From Eutrophocola sp965661105 (lineage in GTDB: Bacteria > Pseudomonadota > Gammaproteobacteria > Pseudomonadales > Pseudohongiellaceae), in NCBI GenBank assembly GCA_965661105.1, contig CBFICR010000011.1, positions 1 through 64,000 of the forward strand: 64,000 nt of DNA, written 5' to 3'. Shown here one piece after another: positions 35,706 to 45,624 of this stretch. The notes beneath the pieces are model-generated. The model saw only the letters and a list, made by a program, of their open reading frames with translations. It was not told the DNA's origin and did not search any database. Position 1 is the stretch's first letter. Every line of letters starts with the position of its first letter. The position numbers were made by a program, and so were the translations under genes.

Positions 35706-36980
35706 ATGGCAACGGATAAACCCTTAACAAAAAATATTGAAATCGGCCGTGACCCTTTCAACTTCAAGCAGTATGAAGCTGCTGGCGGTTATGAAAGTGT
35801 ACGTAAAGTTGTAACCATGGCGCCAGGTGATGTTGTAAACCTGGTAAAAGACGCAGGCCTTGGTGGTCGTGGCGGTGCCGGATTTAACACCGGTTTGAAA
35901 TGGAGTTTTGTTCCTGCACCCGATGGTGGCCCACGATATCTGGTGATTAATGGCGATGAAATGGAGCCTGGTACGTTCAAGGATCGTCTGCTTATCGAAC
36001 ATGATCCCCATTTGCTTATCGAGGGCATGATTACCACTTGCTTTGCGCTGCAGGCCCAGACCGGTTATATCTTCCTGCGTGGTGAATATACAGTCTGTGA
36101 AGAGCGCCTGCTGAGGGCTATCAGCGAAGCTTATGAAAACGGCATGCTGGGTAAGAACATCCTTGGCTCCGGTTTTGATCTGGATATTTACCTGCATACC
36201 AGTGCCGGGCGCTATATTTGCGGAGAAGAAACCGCCCTGATTAATGCACTCGAGGGCAAGCGCGCCAATCCGCGCGCGAAACCGCCTTTTCCCCAGGTAA
36301 GTGGTTTGTGGGGAAGACCTACAGTGGTAAACAATGTTGAAACTATCTGCAATATTCCCGGCATCGTTGCCAATGGCGTTGAATGGTATCAGGGCCTCGG
36401 ACTGGGTGACTTTGTTGGCACCCGTATTTCAGGTGTCAGCGGACGTGTAAAAAATCCTGGCTGCTGGGAGGTCCCGGTTGGTATCACTTTCCGCCAGTTA
36501 CTGGAAGATTACGCCGGTGGAATGCAGGATGGTTATGAATTGAAAGCCTTCTTGCCAGGCGGAGGCTCCACTGACTTTCTGATGCCGGAACATCTTGATC
36601 TGCCCATGGATCCCGGTGCTGTGCAAAAAGCCGGTAGTCGACTGGGGACCTCACTGATCATGGTGCTGGATGACAAGACCTGCCCGGTTGGCTGTATCCG
36701 TAATCTGATCAAGTTTTTTGCCCATGAAAGCTGTGGCTGGTGTACCCCTTGCCGTGACGGATTACCCTGGACAGAACAGATGCTGAATAAGCTTGAAGAA
36801 GGCACCGGCAGCATGAAAGATATCGAAATATTGAAAGAAATGACCGGCTATATGGGAATAGGTAATACATTCTGTGCATTGGCGCCGGGTGCCATGGAGC
36901 CTCTGCAGAGCGGCCTGAAATATTTTATTGATGAATTTGAAGCTCATGTTAATCATGGGTGTGGTTACAGCAAGCAATAA
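35706..36980 (+). CDS. nuoF: NADH-quinone oxidoreductase subunit F
   Basis: NuoF is the NADH-oxidising subunit with FMN and cluster N3. The Rossmann-like FMN/NADH region has GLGGRGGAGFNTGLKW and the substrate segment YICGEETALINALEG. The N3 ligands are in ESCGWCTPCRDG plus the Cys of GNTFCALAPGA. At 424 residues it is slightly shorter than E. coli (445). The start is the ATG at 35706, eight bases after the nuoE stop. It is expected in the cytoplasmic arm with NuoE and NuoG. Confidence 0.97.
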   Translation: MATDKPLTKNIEIGRDPFNFKQYEAAGGYESVRKVVTMAPGDVVNLVKDAGLGGRGGAGFNTGLKWSFVPAPDGGPRYLVINGDEMEPGTFKDRLLIEHDPHLLIEGMITTCFALQAQTGYIFLRGEYTVCEERLLRAISEAYENGMLGKNILGSGFDLDIYLHTSAGRYICGEETALINALEGKRANPRAKPPFPQVSGLWGRPTVVNNVETICNIPGIVANGVEWYQGLGLGDFVGTRISGVSGRVKNPGCWEVPVGITFRQLLEDYAGGMQDGYELKAFLPGGGSTDFLMPEHLDLPMDPGAVQKAGSRLGTSLIMVLDDKTCPVGCIRNLIKFFAHESCGWCTPCRDGLPWTEQMLNKLEEGTGSMKDIEILKEMTGYMGIGNTFCALAPGAMEPLQSGLKYFIDEFEAHVNHGCGYSKQ

Positions 36981-37037
36981 TATACATTAATACTTGCCTA
37001 TAACTTATTGTAAGTATTGATTTTATCGGAGTGGTAA

Positions 37038-39764
37038 ATGGTAAAAATTACCGTTGATGGCAAAGTCCTTGAAGTGGACGAAAGCAAAAACCTGCTGGAA
37101 GAAGTGCTCTCCCAGGGGGAAGATTTGCCATATTTCTGCTGGCATCCCAGCATGGGCTCCGTCGGTTCTTGCCGGCAATGTGCTGTTATTGAATATGCCA
37201 ACGATGAAGATGAGCGTGGCCGCCTGAATATGGCCTGCATGACATCGCCAAGAGAGGGCGCACGATACTCCATCGAGAAGGCTGCCAAGTTCCGTGCCCA
37301 GGCCATCGAAAGCATTATGATCAATCATCCCCATGACTGTCCGGTCTGTGAGGAGGGCGGTGAATGTCATCTTCAGGATATGACCGTCATGTCCGGCCAC
37401 AACTACCGCCGTTATGATGGTAAGAAAAAGACCCATACCAACCAGTATCTTGGTCCGTTTATTGGCCATGAAATGAATCGTTGCATCACCTGTTATCGCT
37501 GCGTTCGCTTCTACAAGGATTATGCTGGCGGGACTGATTTCGGGCCACAGGCCTCTCATGACAATACCTATTTCGGACGCTGGCAGGAAGGCCCGCTGGA
37601 AAGTGAATTCAGCGGCAATCTGGCTGAAGTCTGTCCGACCGGGGTTTTCACCGACAAACCATTCAGCAAGCACTATGTACGCAAATGGGATCTGCAAACA
37701 GCACCCTCCGTGTGTGCCGGTTGCAGCGTAGGCTGTAACACCAATCCCGGTGAACGTTATGGCACCCTGCGCCGGGTTGTAAATCGTTTTAATGATGAAG
37801 TGAATGGCTATTTCCTTTGCGACCGCGGACGTTTTGGTACCGGTTATGTGAACAGTGACGAGCGTATTACTGTCAGCATGACCCGCAGTGCCCATGACGC
37901 AGCCCCTCATCAGGCCAGTACCGATGAAGCACGAAACCGGTTACAGGCCATGGCCGCCAATAGCATCGGTATCGGTTCGCCTCGCGCCTCACTGGAAGCC
38001 AATTTTGCCTTACGCGAGCTGGTAGGCGCTGAAAATTTCTATGCCGGCATTTCTACCAATGAACTGGCAATGTCCAGGCAGATTCTTGATATCTATCGTT
38101 CAAGACCGGTAAATATCGCCAACATCAAGGATATCGAAGCTTCCGATGCTGTACTTATCCTTGGTGAAGATGTCACCAACACTGCTGCACGTCTGGCATT
38201 AGCCCTGCGTCAGTCGGTGCGTAATCTCGGCAAGAAGATGGCCCGGGATATGAAGTTTCCAGAGTGGCAGGATGCAGCTATCCGCCAGCTCACCATGGAT
38301 CGCAAAAGCCCTTTGTATATATTAAGTGCACACGCCACACGGCTTGACGATATCGCTGCCCGGGTCGAAATAGGCACTGCCGCCAATAGCGCCCGACTGG
38401 GTTTTGCCATCGCCCATGAAATTGATTCCTCTGCGCCTGCCGTCCAAGACCTCAGTGCAAATGAAAAAGAGCTTGTCACCACGATTGCCAACGCACTGAA
38501 AGAGGCGAGTCAGCCTTTGATTATCAGTGGAACAGGCGCTATGAGCCAGGCCCTCATTGCGGCAGCAGCCAATATTGCCACCGCGCTGAATGACGCTGAC
38601 AAGAAAGCAAATCTGGCACTGGTTTCTGCCGAAGCCAACAGCATGGGCCTTGCATTACTTATGGAGAACAGTGAGAACTCACTGGACCAGGCCATGGCAA
38701 GCAATGCAAAAGCCGCCATAGTGCTGGAAAATGATTTATATCGACGTGCGCCCGCTGGCAACATAGACAGTTTTATCAACGGTCTTGACCAGCTTGCTGT
38801 ACTGGACTCCCTGAAAACCCGTACCGGTGAACAGGCCAATCTGGTGCTGGCAGCAGGTACGTTTGCAGAAACCTCCGGCACTTTTGTGAATTACGAAGTA
38901 AGAGCACAGCATTATTATTCCGTGTTCAAGCCTGTTGATGCCATACGATCCAGTGCTTTCTGGTTAAGCGATAAGAAACTTTCCGAGTTAACCCAGGGCT
39001 GTGCAGACAGCATTTCCGGTGGCGCAGGGATTGCGACACTGACCCCGGGCGAAGGCTTCAGTTTTTCCGGGATGAAAGTTCCTCGCCAGCAGCATCGTTA
39101 CAGTGGTCGAACCGCGATGCGGGCCAATATCAGCGTCCATGAACCTAAACAGGAACAGGATGAAGAGGGAATTCTTACCTATTCTATGGAAGGCGTTTCG
39201 GCGCTCAAGGATGCAACAGTATTTAATACCGCCTGGGCCGGCGGCTGGAATTCCAACCAGAGTGTCTTCAAGTTCCAGAGTCATACCGGCGGGGCCCTGA
39301 AACAGGCCACTCACGGTCATTGCCTGGTGGAGAATTCCGTCACAGAAAAAACCTGGTCTGAGGTAATCGACGCTGAAAAAGTGAAAGGTGATTTCGAAGT
39401 CTTTCCGCTCTACCACCTGTTTGGCAGTGAAGAATTAACAGCCAACACAGAGGCTATCAAGGCAAAAGCAACCTCAGCCTATATTGCAATTAATGAGGCA
39501 GATGCCAGTAAGTTAGGCCTGCAGGCGAGCGACGGCGTCAGTGTTGAACATAATGGTGCCGTGCCTTATATCATTCGCAGTTCCATTGCACCTGGCACAG
39601 TCGGGGTTCCGGTTGGCCTGAAAGGGCTGAATTTCCGTGATTTGCCTGGAGCGATTTCCCTTGAGAAGGCCACAGATTGGACCAGTCCGTCTGAATGGCA
39701 TGCTGGCAATATCATTGTCAGCGACAAGACAACTGTTAATGCAGAAAACGGGGGTGAAGCCTGA
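37038..39764 (+). CDS. nuoG: NADH-quinone oxidoreductase subunit G
   Basis: NuoG is the large Fe-S subunit linking NuoF to the NuoI chain, 908 residues as in E. coli. The N1b ligands are Cys34, Cys45, Cys48 and Cys67. Cluster N5 has His97, Cys101, Cys104 and Cys110. N4 has Cys149, Cys152, Cys155 and Cys199. The extra cluster N7 set (Cys226, Cys229, Cys233, Cys261) is also present, as in E. coli, and absent in mitochondria. The rest resembles molybdopterin oxidoreductases but is catalytically silent in complex I. GGAG lies just upstream of the ATG. The stop codon shares one base with the nuoH start. Confidence 0.97.
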   Translation: MVKITVDGKVLEVDESKNLLEEVLSQGEDLPYFCWHPSMGSVGSCRQCAVIEYANDEDERGRLNMACMTSPREGARYSIEKAAKFRAQAIESIMINHPHDCPVCEEGGECHLQDMTVMSGHNYRRYDGKKKTHTNQYLGPFIGHEMNRCITCYRCVRFYKDYAGGTDFGPQASHDNTYFGRWQEGPLESEFSGNLAEVCPTGVFTDKPFSKHYVRKWDLQTAPSVCAGCSVGCNTNPGERYGTLRRVVNRFNDEVNGYFLCDRGRFGTGYVNSDERITVSMTRSAHDAAPHQASTDEARNRLQAMAANSIGIGSPRASLEANFALRELVGAENFYAGISTNELAMSRQILDIYRSRPVNIANIKDIEASDAVLILGEDVTNTAARLALALRQSVRNLGKKMARDMKFPEWQDAAIRQLTMDRKSPLYILSAHATRLDDIAARVEIGTAANSARLGFAIAHEIDSSAPAVQDLSANEKELVTTIANALKEASQPLIISGTGAMSQALIAAAANIATALNDADKKANLALVSAEANSMGLALLMENSENSLDQAMASNAKAAIVLENDLYRRAPAGNIDSFINGLDQLAVLDSLKTRTGEQANLVLAAGTFAETSGTFVNYEVRAQHYYSVFKPVDAIRSSAFWLSDKKLSELTQGCADSISGGAGIATLTPGEGFSFSGMKVPRQQHRYSGRTAMRANISVHEPKQEQDEEGILTYSMEGVSALKDATVFNTAWAGGWNSNQSVFKFQSHTGGALKQATHGHCLVENSVTEKTWSEVIDAEKVKGDFEVFPLYHLFGSEELTANTEAIKAKATSAYIAINEADASKLGLQASDGVSVEHNGAVPYIIRSSIAPGTVGVPVGLKGLNFRDLPGAISLEKATDWTSPSEWHAGNIIVSDKTTVNAENGGEA

Positions 39765-40747
39765 TGTTCAGTTTCCAGGTAGGTTCCCTGCTTAATATTG
39801 TCCTGATTCTCGGGGTCGTTCTGACTCTTGCTGCATTACTGATCTGGATGGAAAGGCGCTTGCTGGGGTTTTTCAATGATCGTGTTGGCCCCAACCGGGT
39901 AGGCCCATTCGGTATTCTGCAATCCGTTGCCGATGTCGTAAAACTGATCACCAAGGAAGACTGGATACCTCCGTTTGCTGACAAACTGACATTCGTGGTT
40001 GCACCAATGATTATTCCGATAGTCATGTTGCTCAGCTTTGCCATGATCCCATTCGCACCCGGGGTCGGCATTATCGACATGAATATTGGCCTGTTATTTG
40101 TGATGGCCATGGCAGGCCTGGCGTCCTATTCAGCCATGCTGGGGGGGATAGCCTCCAACAACAAGTTCGCCTTGCTGGGTGGTTTACGTGCTGCGGGCCA
40201 GATGATTTCCTATGAAGTATTCATGGGGGTTTCAATTCTAGGTGTAGTTATCCTTTCCGACAGTTTTTCATTGCGCGGTATTGTCGAAGCACAGCACGAC
40301 GGCTGGTATGTGATTCCCCAGTTTATTGGGTTCATTGTATTTATGGTCGCGGCATTGGCGGAATCGCATCGCTGGCCGTTTGACCTGCCAGAAGGTGAGG
40401 CGGAAATTATTTCCGGCTTCAATACTGAATATTCAGGGATGAAATTTGGCTTGTTCTTTGTCGGAGAATATATCGGCATGCTGTTAATGGCCTGTCTGAT
40501 ACCGGTTTTATTTTTTGGTGGCTGGCATGCCCCGTTTGGCCTTGAATTCGGCAATGAAATCATTTCAGGCGTGTTCTGGATGGGCACCAAAACCATGCTG
40601 TTTGTCTGCTTCTTCATTCTGGTCAGGGCGGCACTTGCGAGACCTCGATATGACCAGTTAATGAGTTATGGCTGGCTGGTAATGCTGCCGTTGTCACTGC
40701 TTAACTTGCTGATTACCGGCGCCATCGTGCTGATACAGGGGAGTTAG
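39764..40747 (+). CDS. nuoH: NADH-quinone oxidoreductase subunit H
   Basis: NuoH is the membrane subunit that forms the quinone cavity entrance with NuoA/J/K and conducts protons. At 327 residues with eight expected helices it matches E. coli (325). Landmarks are RRLLGFFNDRVGPNRVGPFGILQ, the loop FDLPEGEAEIISGFNTEYSGM with its conserved acidic residues, and ARPRYDQLMSYGWLVMLPL near the C terminus. Its start codon overlaps the nuoG stop by one base, indicating coupling of translation. Confidence 0.97.
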   Translation: MFSFQVGSLLNIVLILGVVLTLAALLIWMERRLLGFFNDRVGPNRVGPFGILQSVADVVKLITKEDWIPPFADKLTFVVAPMIIPIVMLLSFAMIPFAPGVGIIDMNIGLLFVMAMAGLASYSAMLGGIASNNKFALLGGLRAAGQMISYEVFMGVSILGVVILSDSFSLRGIVEAQHDGWYVIPQFIGFIVFMVAALAESHRWPFDLPEGEAEIISGFNTEYSGMKFGLFFVGEYIGMLLMACLIPVLFFGGWHAPFGLEFGNEIISGVFWMGTKTMLFVCFFILVRAALARPRYDQLMSYGWLVMLPLSLLNLLITGAIVLIQGS

Positions 40748-40749
40748 AA

Positions 40750-41298
40750 TTGCTTAAAATATTTTTACATCAGCTTAATATTATCTGGTCACAGATTGTT
40801 TCTCTTTGGCTGGTTTTTCTGCACCTGTTCCATAAATCTGACACTGTTGAGTATCCGGAAGTTAAACCGCATATGTTTCCGCGCTGGCGTGGTCGCATAA
40901 TTCTTACCCGCGACCCCGACGGGGAAGAACGCTGTGTCGCCTGCAACCTTTGTGCAGTGGCCTGTCCGGTTGACTGTATTGCACTTCAGAAAACTGAAGA
41001 CGAAGACGGACGCTGGTACCCGGAGTTTTTCCGCATAAACTTTTCCCGTTGCATCATGTGTGGCTTTTGTGAAGAAGCCTGTCCAACCCATGCTATCCAG
41101 TTAACTCCGGATTTCGAAATGGCTGAATATGTGCGCCAGGATATGGTGTGGGAAAAGGAACATATGCTTATTGACGGCACAGGTAAATACCACGATTACA
41201 ATTTCTACAAGGTCGCTGGCAAGGCAATTGGCGGCAAAGGAAAGGGCGAAGCCCTTGATGAATTGCCACCGACTGATCGCAGGAGTCTGATGCCATGA
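40750..41298 (+). CDS. nuoI: NADH-quinone oxidoreductase subunit I
   Basis: NuoI carries clusters N6a and N6b in a duplicated ferredoxin fold, passing electrons towards NuoB. The ligands are Cys62, 65, 68 and 72 (RCVACNLCAVACP) and Cys101, 104, 107 and 111 (CIMCGFCEEACP). An amphipathic N terminus touches the membrane. The length is 182 residues (E. coli 180). The start is TTG at 40750, with AGGGGAG at 40737-40743 six bases upstream, a strong ribosome site. It ends with an ATGA overlap with nuoJ. Confidence 0.96.
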   Translation: MLKIFLHQLNIIWSQIVSLWLVFLHLFHKSDTVEYPEVKPHMFPRWRGRIILTRDPDGEERCVACNLCAVACPVDCIALQKTEDEDGRWYPEFFRINFSRCIMCGFCEEACPTHAIQLTPDFEMAEYVRQDMVWEKEHMLIDGTGKYHDYNFYKVAGKAIGGKGKGEALDELPPTDRRSLMP

Positions 41299-41777
41299 GT
41301 GTACTCTTTTATGGCTCAGCCATTATCGCCGTTCTGGCGACCCTGCTGGTGATTACCCGAACAAACATTGTGCATGCCCTGTTGTACTTCATTGTTTCCC
41401 TGCTGGCAATTGCGGTCATTTTTTACACCCTTGGCGCTCCCTTTGCAGCGGCACTTGAGATTATTGTTTATGCGGGCGCCATCATGGTGATGTTCCTGTT
41501 TGTGGTGATGATGCTTAACCTGGGACATGTTACCCAGGATCAGGAAAAAGCCTGGCTAACACCTTCAGTGTGGATAGGACCAAGCATAATGGCTGTTCCC
41601 TTGCTGGCTGCTGTGATTTACGCCATCAACCTTAACCAGGAGCAGATGGCACATACAGTTGTTGGCGGAAAAGAAATTGGTATTGCCCTGTTTGGGCCTT
41701 ATGTACTGGCCGTTGAACTTGCCTCCATGCTTCTGCTTGCAGGACTGGTCGGTGCCTATCATCTGGCCAGAAAATAA
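41295..41777 (+). CDS. nuoJ: NADH-quinone oxidoreductase subunit J
   Basis: NuoJ is a small membrane subunit with about five helices; helix 3 carries a pi-bulge involved in coupling. The conserved segment YAGAIMVMFLFVVMMLNLG is intact. At 160 residues it is shorter than E. coli (184) but normal for many bacteria. It overlaps nuoI by four bases and is followed by an 80-base gap before nuoK. Confidence 0.95.
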   Translation: MSVLFYGSAIIAVLATLLVITRTNIVHALLYFIVSLLAIAVIFYTLGAPFAAALEIIVYAGAIMVMFLFVVMMLNLGHVTQDQEKAWLTPSVWIGPSIMAVPLLAAVIYAINLNQEQMAHTVVGGKEIGIALFGPYVLAVELASMLLLAGLVGAYHLARK

Positions 41778-41857
41778 CAAGTTATTAACAAGCAACATAA
41801 ACAGATATAAAAAATGCATATATTGAGTATGAGTAATAGAGAAGGGGAACGTAACTG

Positions 41858-42187
41858 ATGGAGATGCCAACAGTCACAATGCAGGTAATTCCCATGGAGC
41901 ATGGTTTATTGCTCGCTGCAATTCTCTTTGTCCTGGGTATGGTAGGCGTGCTGACCCGACGCAACCTGGTGTTTATTCTCATGTCCCTGGAAATCATGCT
42001 TAATGCAACCGGCCTCGCCTTTATCGTTGCGTCCTCTCGCTGGGGTCAGGTTGATGGACAGATTATGTTCCTGATGATTCTGAGTCTGGCCGCAGCGGAA
42101 GTCGCGGTTGCACTTGGACTGGTATTACAGCTGTTCAACAAGCGCAAAACACTCGATATCAATGTCCTTGGCGAGATGAAAGGTTAG
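41858..42187 (+). CDS. nuoK: NADH-quinone oxidoreductase subunit K
   Basis: NuoK is a small antiporter-like membrane subunit (MrpC family) with three helices and two conserved membrane glutamates, seen in MSLEIMLNATGLAF and SLAAAEVAVALGLVLQ. The chain is 109 residues, against about 100 in E. coli, with an extra N-terminal MEMPTVTMQV. The ATG at 41858 is supported by AAGGGGA at 41842-41848, nine bases upstream, which favours the longer form. The end INVLGEMKG matches the family (EMRG). Confidence 0.95.
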   Translation: MEMPTVTMQVIPMEHGLLLAAILFVLGMVGVLTRRNLVFILMSLEIMLNATGLAFIVASSRWGQVDGQIMFLMILSLAAAEVAVALGLVLQLFNKRKTLDINVLGEMKG

Positions 42188-42224
42188 ACCCTGATTCCCT
42201 GTTTTATAAAGGTAAAAGAATAAG

Positions 42225-44060
42225 ATGCTTGATTTATTGTGGTTAGTGCCGGTTATCCCGTTTATCGGATTTCTGATTCTCACCCTGACATTTGGTAAAT
42301 TACCGCAGCTCGCTGCGGGGATTGTCGGTGCCGGTTCCATTGGGCTGTCTTTTGTTTTCGCTTTCCTGGCAGGCAGCAGTTTTCTGGGTGCAGAAATAAC
42401 GTCCTATTCACAAACACTGTGGACCTGGATGTCTGTGGGCGATCTTGATGTAGGCTTTACGCTGTATCTGGACGGTGTCTCACTGGTCATGATGTATGTG
42501 ATTACCGGCATCGGTTTCCTGATTCATGTATACGCTACCGGATATATGAGCGGTGACCCAAGCTTTGCCCGTTTCTTCTCTTATATGAATCTGTTTGTAT
42601 CCGCCATGCTGATACTGGTTCTGGCTGACAATCTGGCATTACTGTTTATGGGCTGGGAAGGCGTGGGTTTATGTTCTTACCTGCTGATTGGATTCTGGTA
42701 CAAGGATCCAAACAATGGCTACTGTGCCCGTAAGGCTTTCGTTATGACCAGGGTCGGCGATGCCTTTATGGCAATCGGTCTGTTCACTCTTTTTGTGAGT
42801 ACCGGCACATTGAATATCCAGGAAGCCATGCTTGAAGCCGAGGCACAATGGGTGGTGGGTTCAGGGGTAGCGACTGCGGTTACCTTGTTGTTACTCGGTG
42901 GTGCGGTAGGTAAATCTGCCCAGTTGCCACTACAAACATGGTTGCCCGATGCCATGGCCGGACCAACACCAATTTCCGCCTTGATCCATGCCGCGACCAT
43001 GGTGACCGCCGGGGTTTATCTGATTGCCCGTACCCATGTGCTGTATCTGCTGGCCCCTGAAGTTCAATACCTGGTGGGAGTCATTGGCGCAATTACCTTG
43101 CTGATGGCAGGCTTCACAGCTTTGACCCAGAACGACATCAAGAAAGTGCTGGCCTTTTCAACGGTCAGTCAAATCGGTTATATGTTCCTGGCATTGGGCG
43201 TTGGTGCCTGGAGTAGTGCAATTTTCCACCTGATGACCCATGCTTTCTTTAAAGCCCTGTTATTCCTGACGGCGGGATCGATTATTCTGGCCATGCATCA
43301 TGAGCAGGACATATTCAAGATGGGCGGCTTGCGCAAGGATCTGCGCTGGTCACATGCCCTGTTTCTGATTGGTACATTGGGATTGGTGGCGTTCCCGGGC
43401 TTTTCAGGCTTCTTCAGTAAAGAGGAGATCCTGGCCTCTGCCATGGCAAATCATGATGGTGGTTACATCCTCTACCTGGCAGGTCTGCTGGGCGCCGTGA
43501 TGACTTATCTTTATAGCTTCAGGCTGTACTTCCTTGTCTTCTACGGCAAGAAAACCCATGACGGGCATGAAGTCATGGGGCTGCATTTGCAGGGACCCCT
43601 GGTACTTCTCGCCATCGGGGCTGTGCTTGCCGGCTTTATCCACATACCGGTGGAAGGCGTGTTCCCGGAAATGGAGGAACACCATCCTTCAGTAATGGCG
43701 CAGGCCGCCATGATCCTGCTTCCCATGCTCGGCGGTGTGCTGGCCTGGTGGGTATTTATCAAAGGCAAGGTGGACACGGAAAAACTGGCCGGACAGGGCT
43801 TTGGCGCCCAACTGCATAGATTCTGGTTCACCCAATGGGGTATGGATTGGTTATACGACAAAATTATTGTGACGCCTTATACGTGGCTGGCAGAAGTGAA
43901 TAAAAGTGATTTCATTGATTCTATCTATAACGGCTCGGCAAGAGCAGTGCGTTTCTGTCATGAAGTCATGAGTGAAACCCAGACTGGTCAGCTGCGCTGG
44001 TACGCTATCAGCGTCGCTTATGGGTTATTGCTGCTGGTTGTATTAGGAGTGCTGTTATGA
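42225..44060 (+). CDS. nuoL: NADH-quinone oxidoreductase subunit L
   Basis: NuoL is the distal antiporter-like proton pump, with about 14 core helices, then a long lateral helix (HL) that runs along NuoM and NuoN. Motifs are MGWEGVGLCSYLLIGFWY, TWLPDAMAGPTPISALIHAATMVTAGVYL with the channel lysine and histidine region, and KKVLAFSTVSQIGYM. The C-terminal part (from about 480) is the lateral helix and final transmembrane segment. At 611 residues it matches E. coli (613). Its stop overlaps the nuoM ATG by four bases. Confidence 0.97.
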   Translation: MLDLLWLVPVIPFIGFLILTLTFGKLPQLAAGIVGAGSIGLSFVFAFLAGSSFLGAEITSYSQTLWTWMSVGDLDVGFTLYLDGVSLVMMYVITGIGFLIHVYATGYMSGDPSFARFFSYMNLFVSAMLILVLADNLALLFMGWEGVGLCSYLLIGFWYKDPNNGYCARKAFVMTRVGDAFMAIGLFTLFVSTGTLNIQEAMLEAEAQWVVGSGVATAVTLLLLGGAVGKSAQLPLQTWLPDAMAGPTPISALIHAATMVTAGVYLIARTHVLYLLAPEVQYLVGVIGAITLLMAGFTALTQNDIKKVLAFSTVSQIGYMFLALGVGAWSSAIFHLMTHAFFKALLFLTAGSIILAMHHEQDIFKMGGLRKDLRWSHALFLIGTLGLVAFPGFSGFFSKEEILASAMANHDGGYILYLAGLLGAVMTYLYSFRLYFLVFYGKKTHDGHEVMGLHLQGPLVLLAIGAVLAGFIHIPVEGVFPEMEEHHPSVMAQAAMILLPMLGGVLAWWVFIKGKVDTEKLAGQGFGAQLHRFWFTQWGMDWLYDKIIVTPYTWLAEVNKSDFIDSIYNGSARAVRFCHEVMSETQTGQLRWYAISVAYGLLLLVVLGVLL

Positions 44061-45559
44061 TTCTGGTGTGGTTAATAACAATACTTTTTGCCGGTGGCAT
44101 CGGCGCCTGGCTATCAGAAAAACGTAATCCGGAATTGCCCAGGGTGATCGCCCTGGCAACTATACTGCTGGACCTGTTCCTCGTGGTACTAATGTTGGTC
44201 GCACCCGGCGTACTTGGTCTGGACAGTGGTTCACAGGCAGAGCTGGGACAGACGGGTGAGTGGCTGGTGCTTTACAGCAGTGAATGGATCCCACGCTTCG
44301 GTGTTTCATTTATTTTTGGCGCCGACGGTCTGGGACTATTATTAATTACCCTGACAGTTTTTCTGGGCTTGATGTCCCTGGGCTCCGCCTGGGGTGAAAT
44401 CAAGGAACGTACCGGTTTCTTCTATTTCAACCTGTTATGGACCCTGGCAGGCGTCATCGGGGTATTTACAGCCCTCGATCTGTTCCTGTTTTTCTTCTTC
44501 TGGGAAGTCATGCTTATCCCCATGTATTTCATCATCGCTGTCTGGGGACATGAAAACAAAGAATACGCCGCAATGAAATTCTTTATCTTTACCCAGGTCA
44601 GCGGCATGTTAATGCTGCTGGCGATTCTGATGCTGGTGTTTTTCCACTATCAGAGTACCGGCGAATTTACGTTCAGCTATTTTGACTTGTTGGGTACAGT
44701 ACTGCCTGATGGCGTTGGATTCTGGGTTATGCTGGGCTTCTTTATCGCTTTTGCGACCAAGTTGCCCACGGTACCGTTTCATAACTGGCTGCCGGACGCT
44801 CACTCACAGGCGCCAACCCCGGGTTCCGTTATCCTGGCGGGCATCCTGCTGAAGACCGGTGCCTATGGTTTGATTCGTTTTACTATTCCTTTGTTCCCTG
44901 AAGTTTCCGCAGACTTTGCCCCGGCGGCCATGATGCTGGGTGTCATCAGTATTCTGTATACCGCGAAAGTGGCGTTCTCACAGAATGATCTGAAACGACT
45001 GATTGCCTATACCTCAGTCAGTCATATGGGGTTTGTGATGCTGGGTGTCTATGCATGGACTGCCCAGGGCGTGCAGGGTGCTGTCATGACTATGCTGGCC
45101 CATGGTTTCAGCGCAGCAGCGCTGTTTATGCTGGCAGGAGGTCTGCAGCATCGCATTCATACCAGACAGATGGACAAGATGGGTGGACTTTGGGGAGTAG
45201 TGCCTAAAATGGGTTTCATGGCGCTGTTCTTTACCGTAGCGGCTGTCGGCATGCCCGGACTTGGCAATTTTATCGGTGAATTCCTGGTGTTACTGGGAAG
45301 TTTCCGCGTGAACGTACTGGCTGCTGCGCTGGCTGCAATCGGTATGGTGGTTGCCGCGGTGTATTCGTTGATCGTTATACAGAAAGTATTTCATGGCGAA
45401 AATAAAAACAACCTGGTGGTGGAAGACCTGACGACAGTAGAAATGATCTGTTTCGGCTTGATGATGATTGGTTTGCTGTGGATGGGTATGTATCCCCAGT
45501 CCATGCTTGACATGTCTGAACCGACGCTGAGAAGTCTGGGTGTTTTGTTTTTCCAGTAA
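44057..45559 (+). CDS. nuoM: NADH-quinone oxidoreductase subunit M
   Basis: NuoM is a second antiporter-like proton pump of 14 helices, between NuoL and NuoN. FFFFWEVMLIPMYFIIAVWG holds the key Glu in helix 5. Further motifs are PTVPFHNWLPDAHSQAPTPGSVILAGILLKTGAYGL and LKRLIAYTSVSHMGFVMLG, with AHGFSAAALFMLAGGLQ later. At 500 residues the length is close to E. coli (509). It overlaps nuoL by four bases. Confidence 0.97.
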   Translation: MILVWLITILFAGGIGAWLSEKRNPELPRVIALATILLDLFLVVLMLVAPGVLGLDSGSQAELGQTGEWLVLYSSEWIPRFGVSFIFGADGLGLLLITLTVFLGLMSLGSAWGEIKERTGFFYFNLLWTLAGVIGVFTALDLFLFFFFWEVMLIPMYFIIAVWGHENKEYAAMKFFIFTQVSGMLMLLAILMLVFFHYQSTGEFTFSYFDLLGTVLPDGVGFWVMLGFFIAFATKLPTVPFHNWLPDAHSQAPTPGSVILAGILLKTGAYGLIRFTIPLFPEVSADFAPAAMMLGVISILYTAKVAFSQNDLKRLIAYTSVSHMGFVMLGVYAWTAQGVQGAVMTMLAHGFSAAALFMLAGGLQHRIHTRQMDKMGGLWGVVPKMGFMALFFTVAAVGMPGLGNFIGEFLVLLGSFRVNVLAAALAAIGMVVAAVYSLIVIQKVFHGENKNNLVVEDLTTVEMICFGLMMIGLLWMGMYPQSMLDMSEPTLRSLGVLFFQ

Positions 45560-45624
45560 TTGTTTTTTCACAAATAAAGACAACAATTTTTTATATAAAC
45601 GTTTAAAGGAAAGTTCTGCTCACT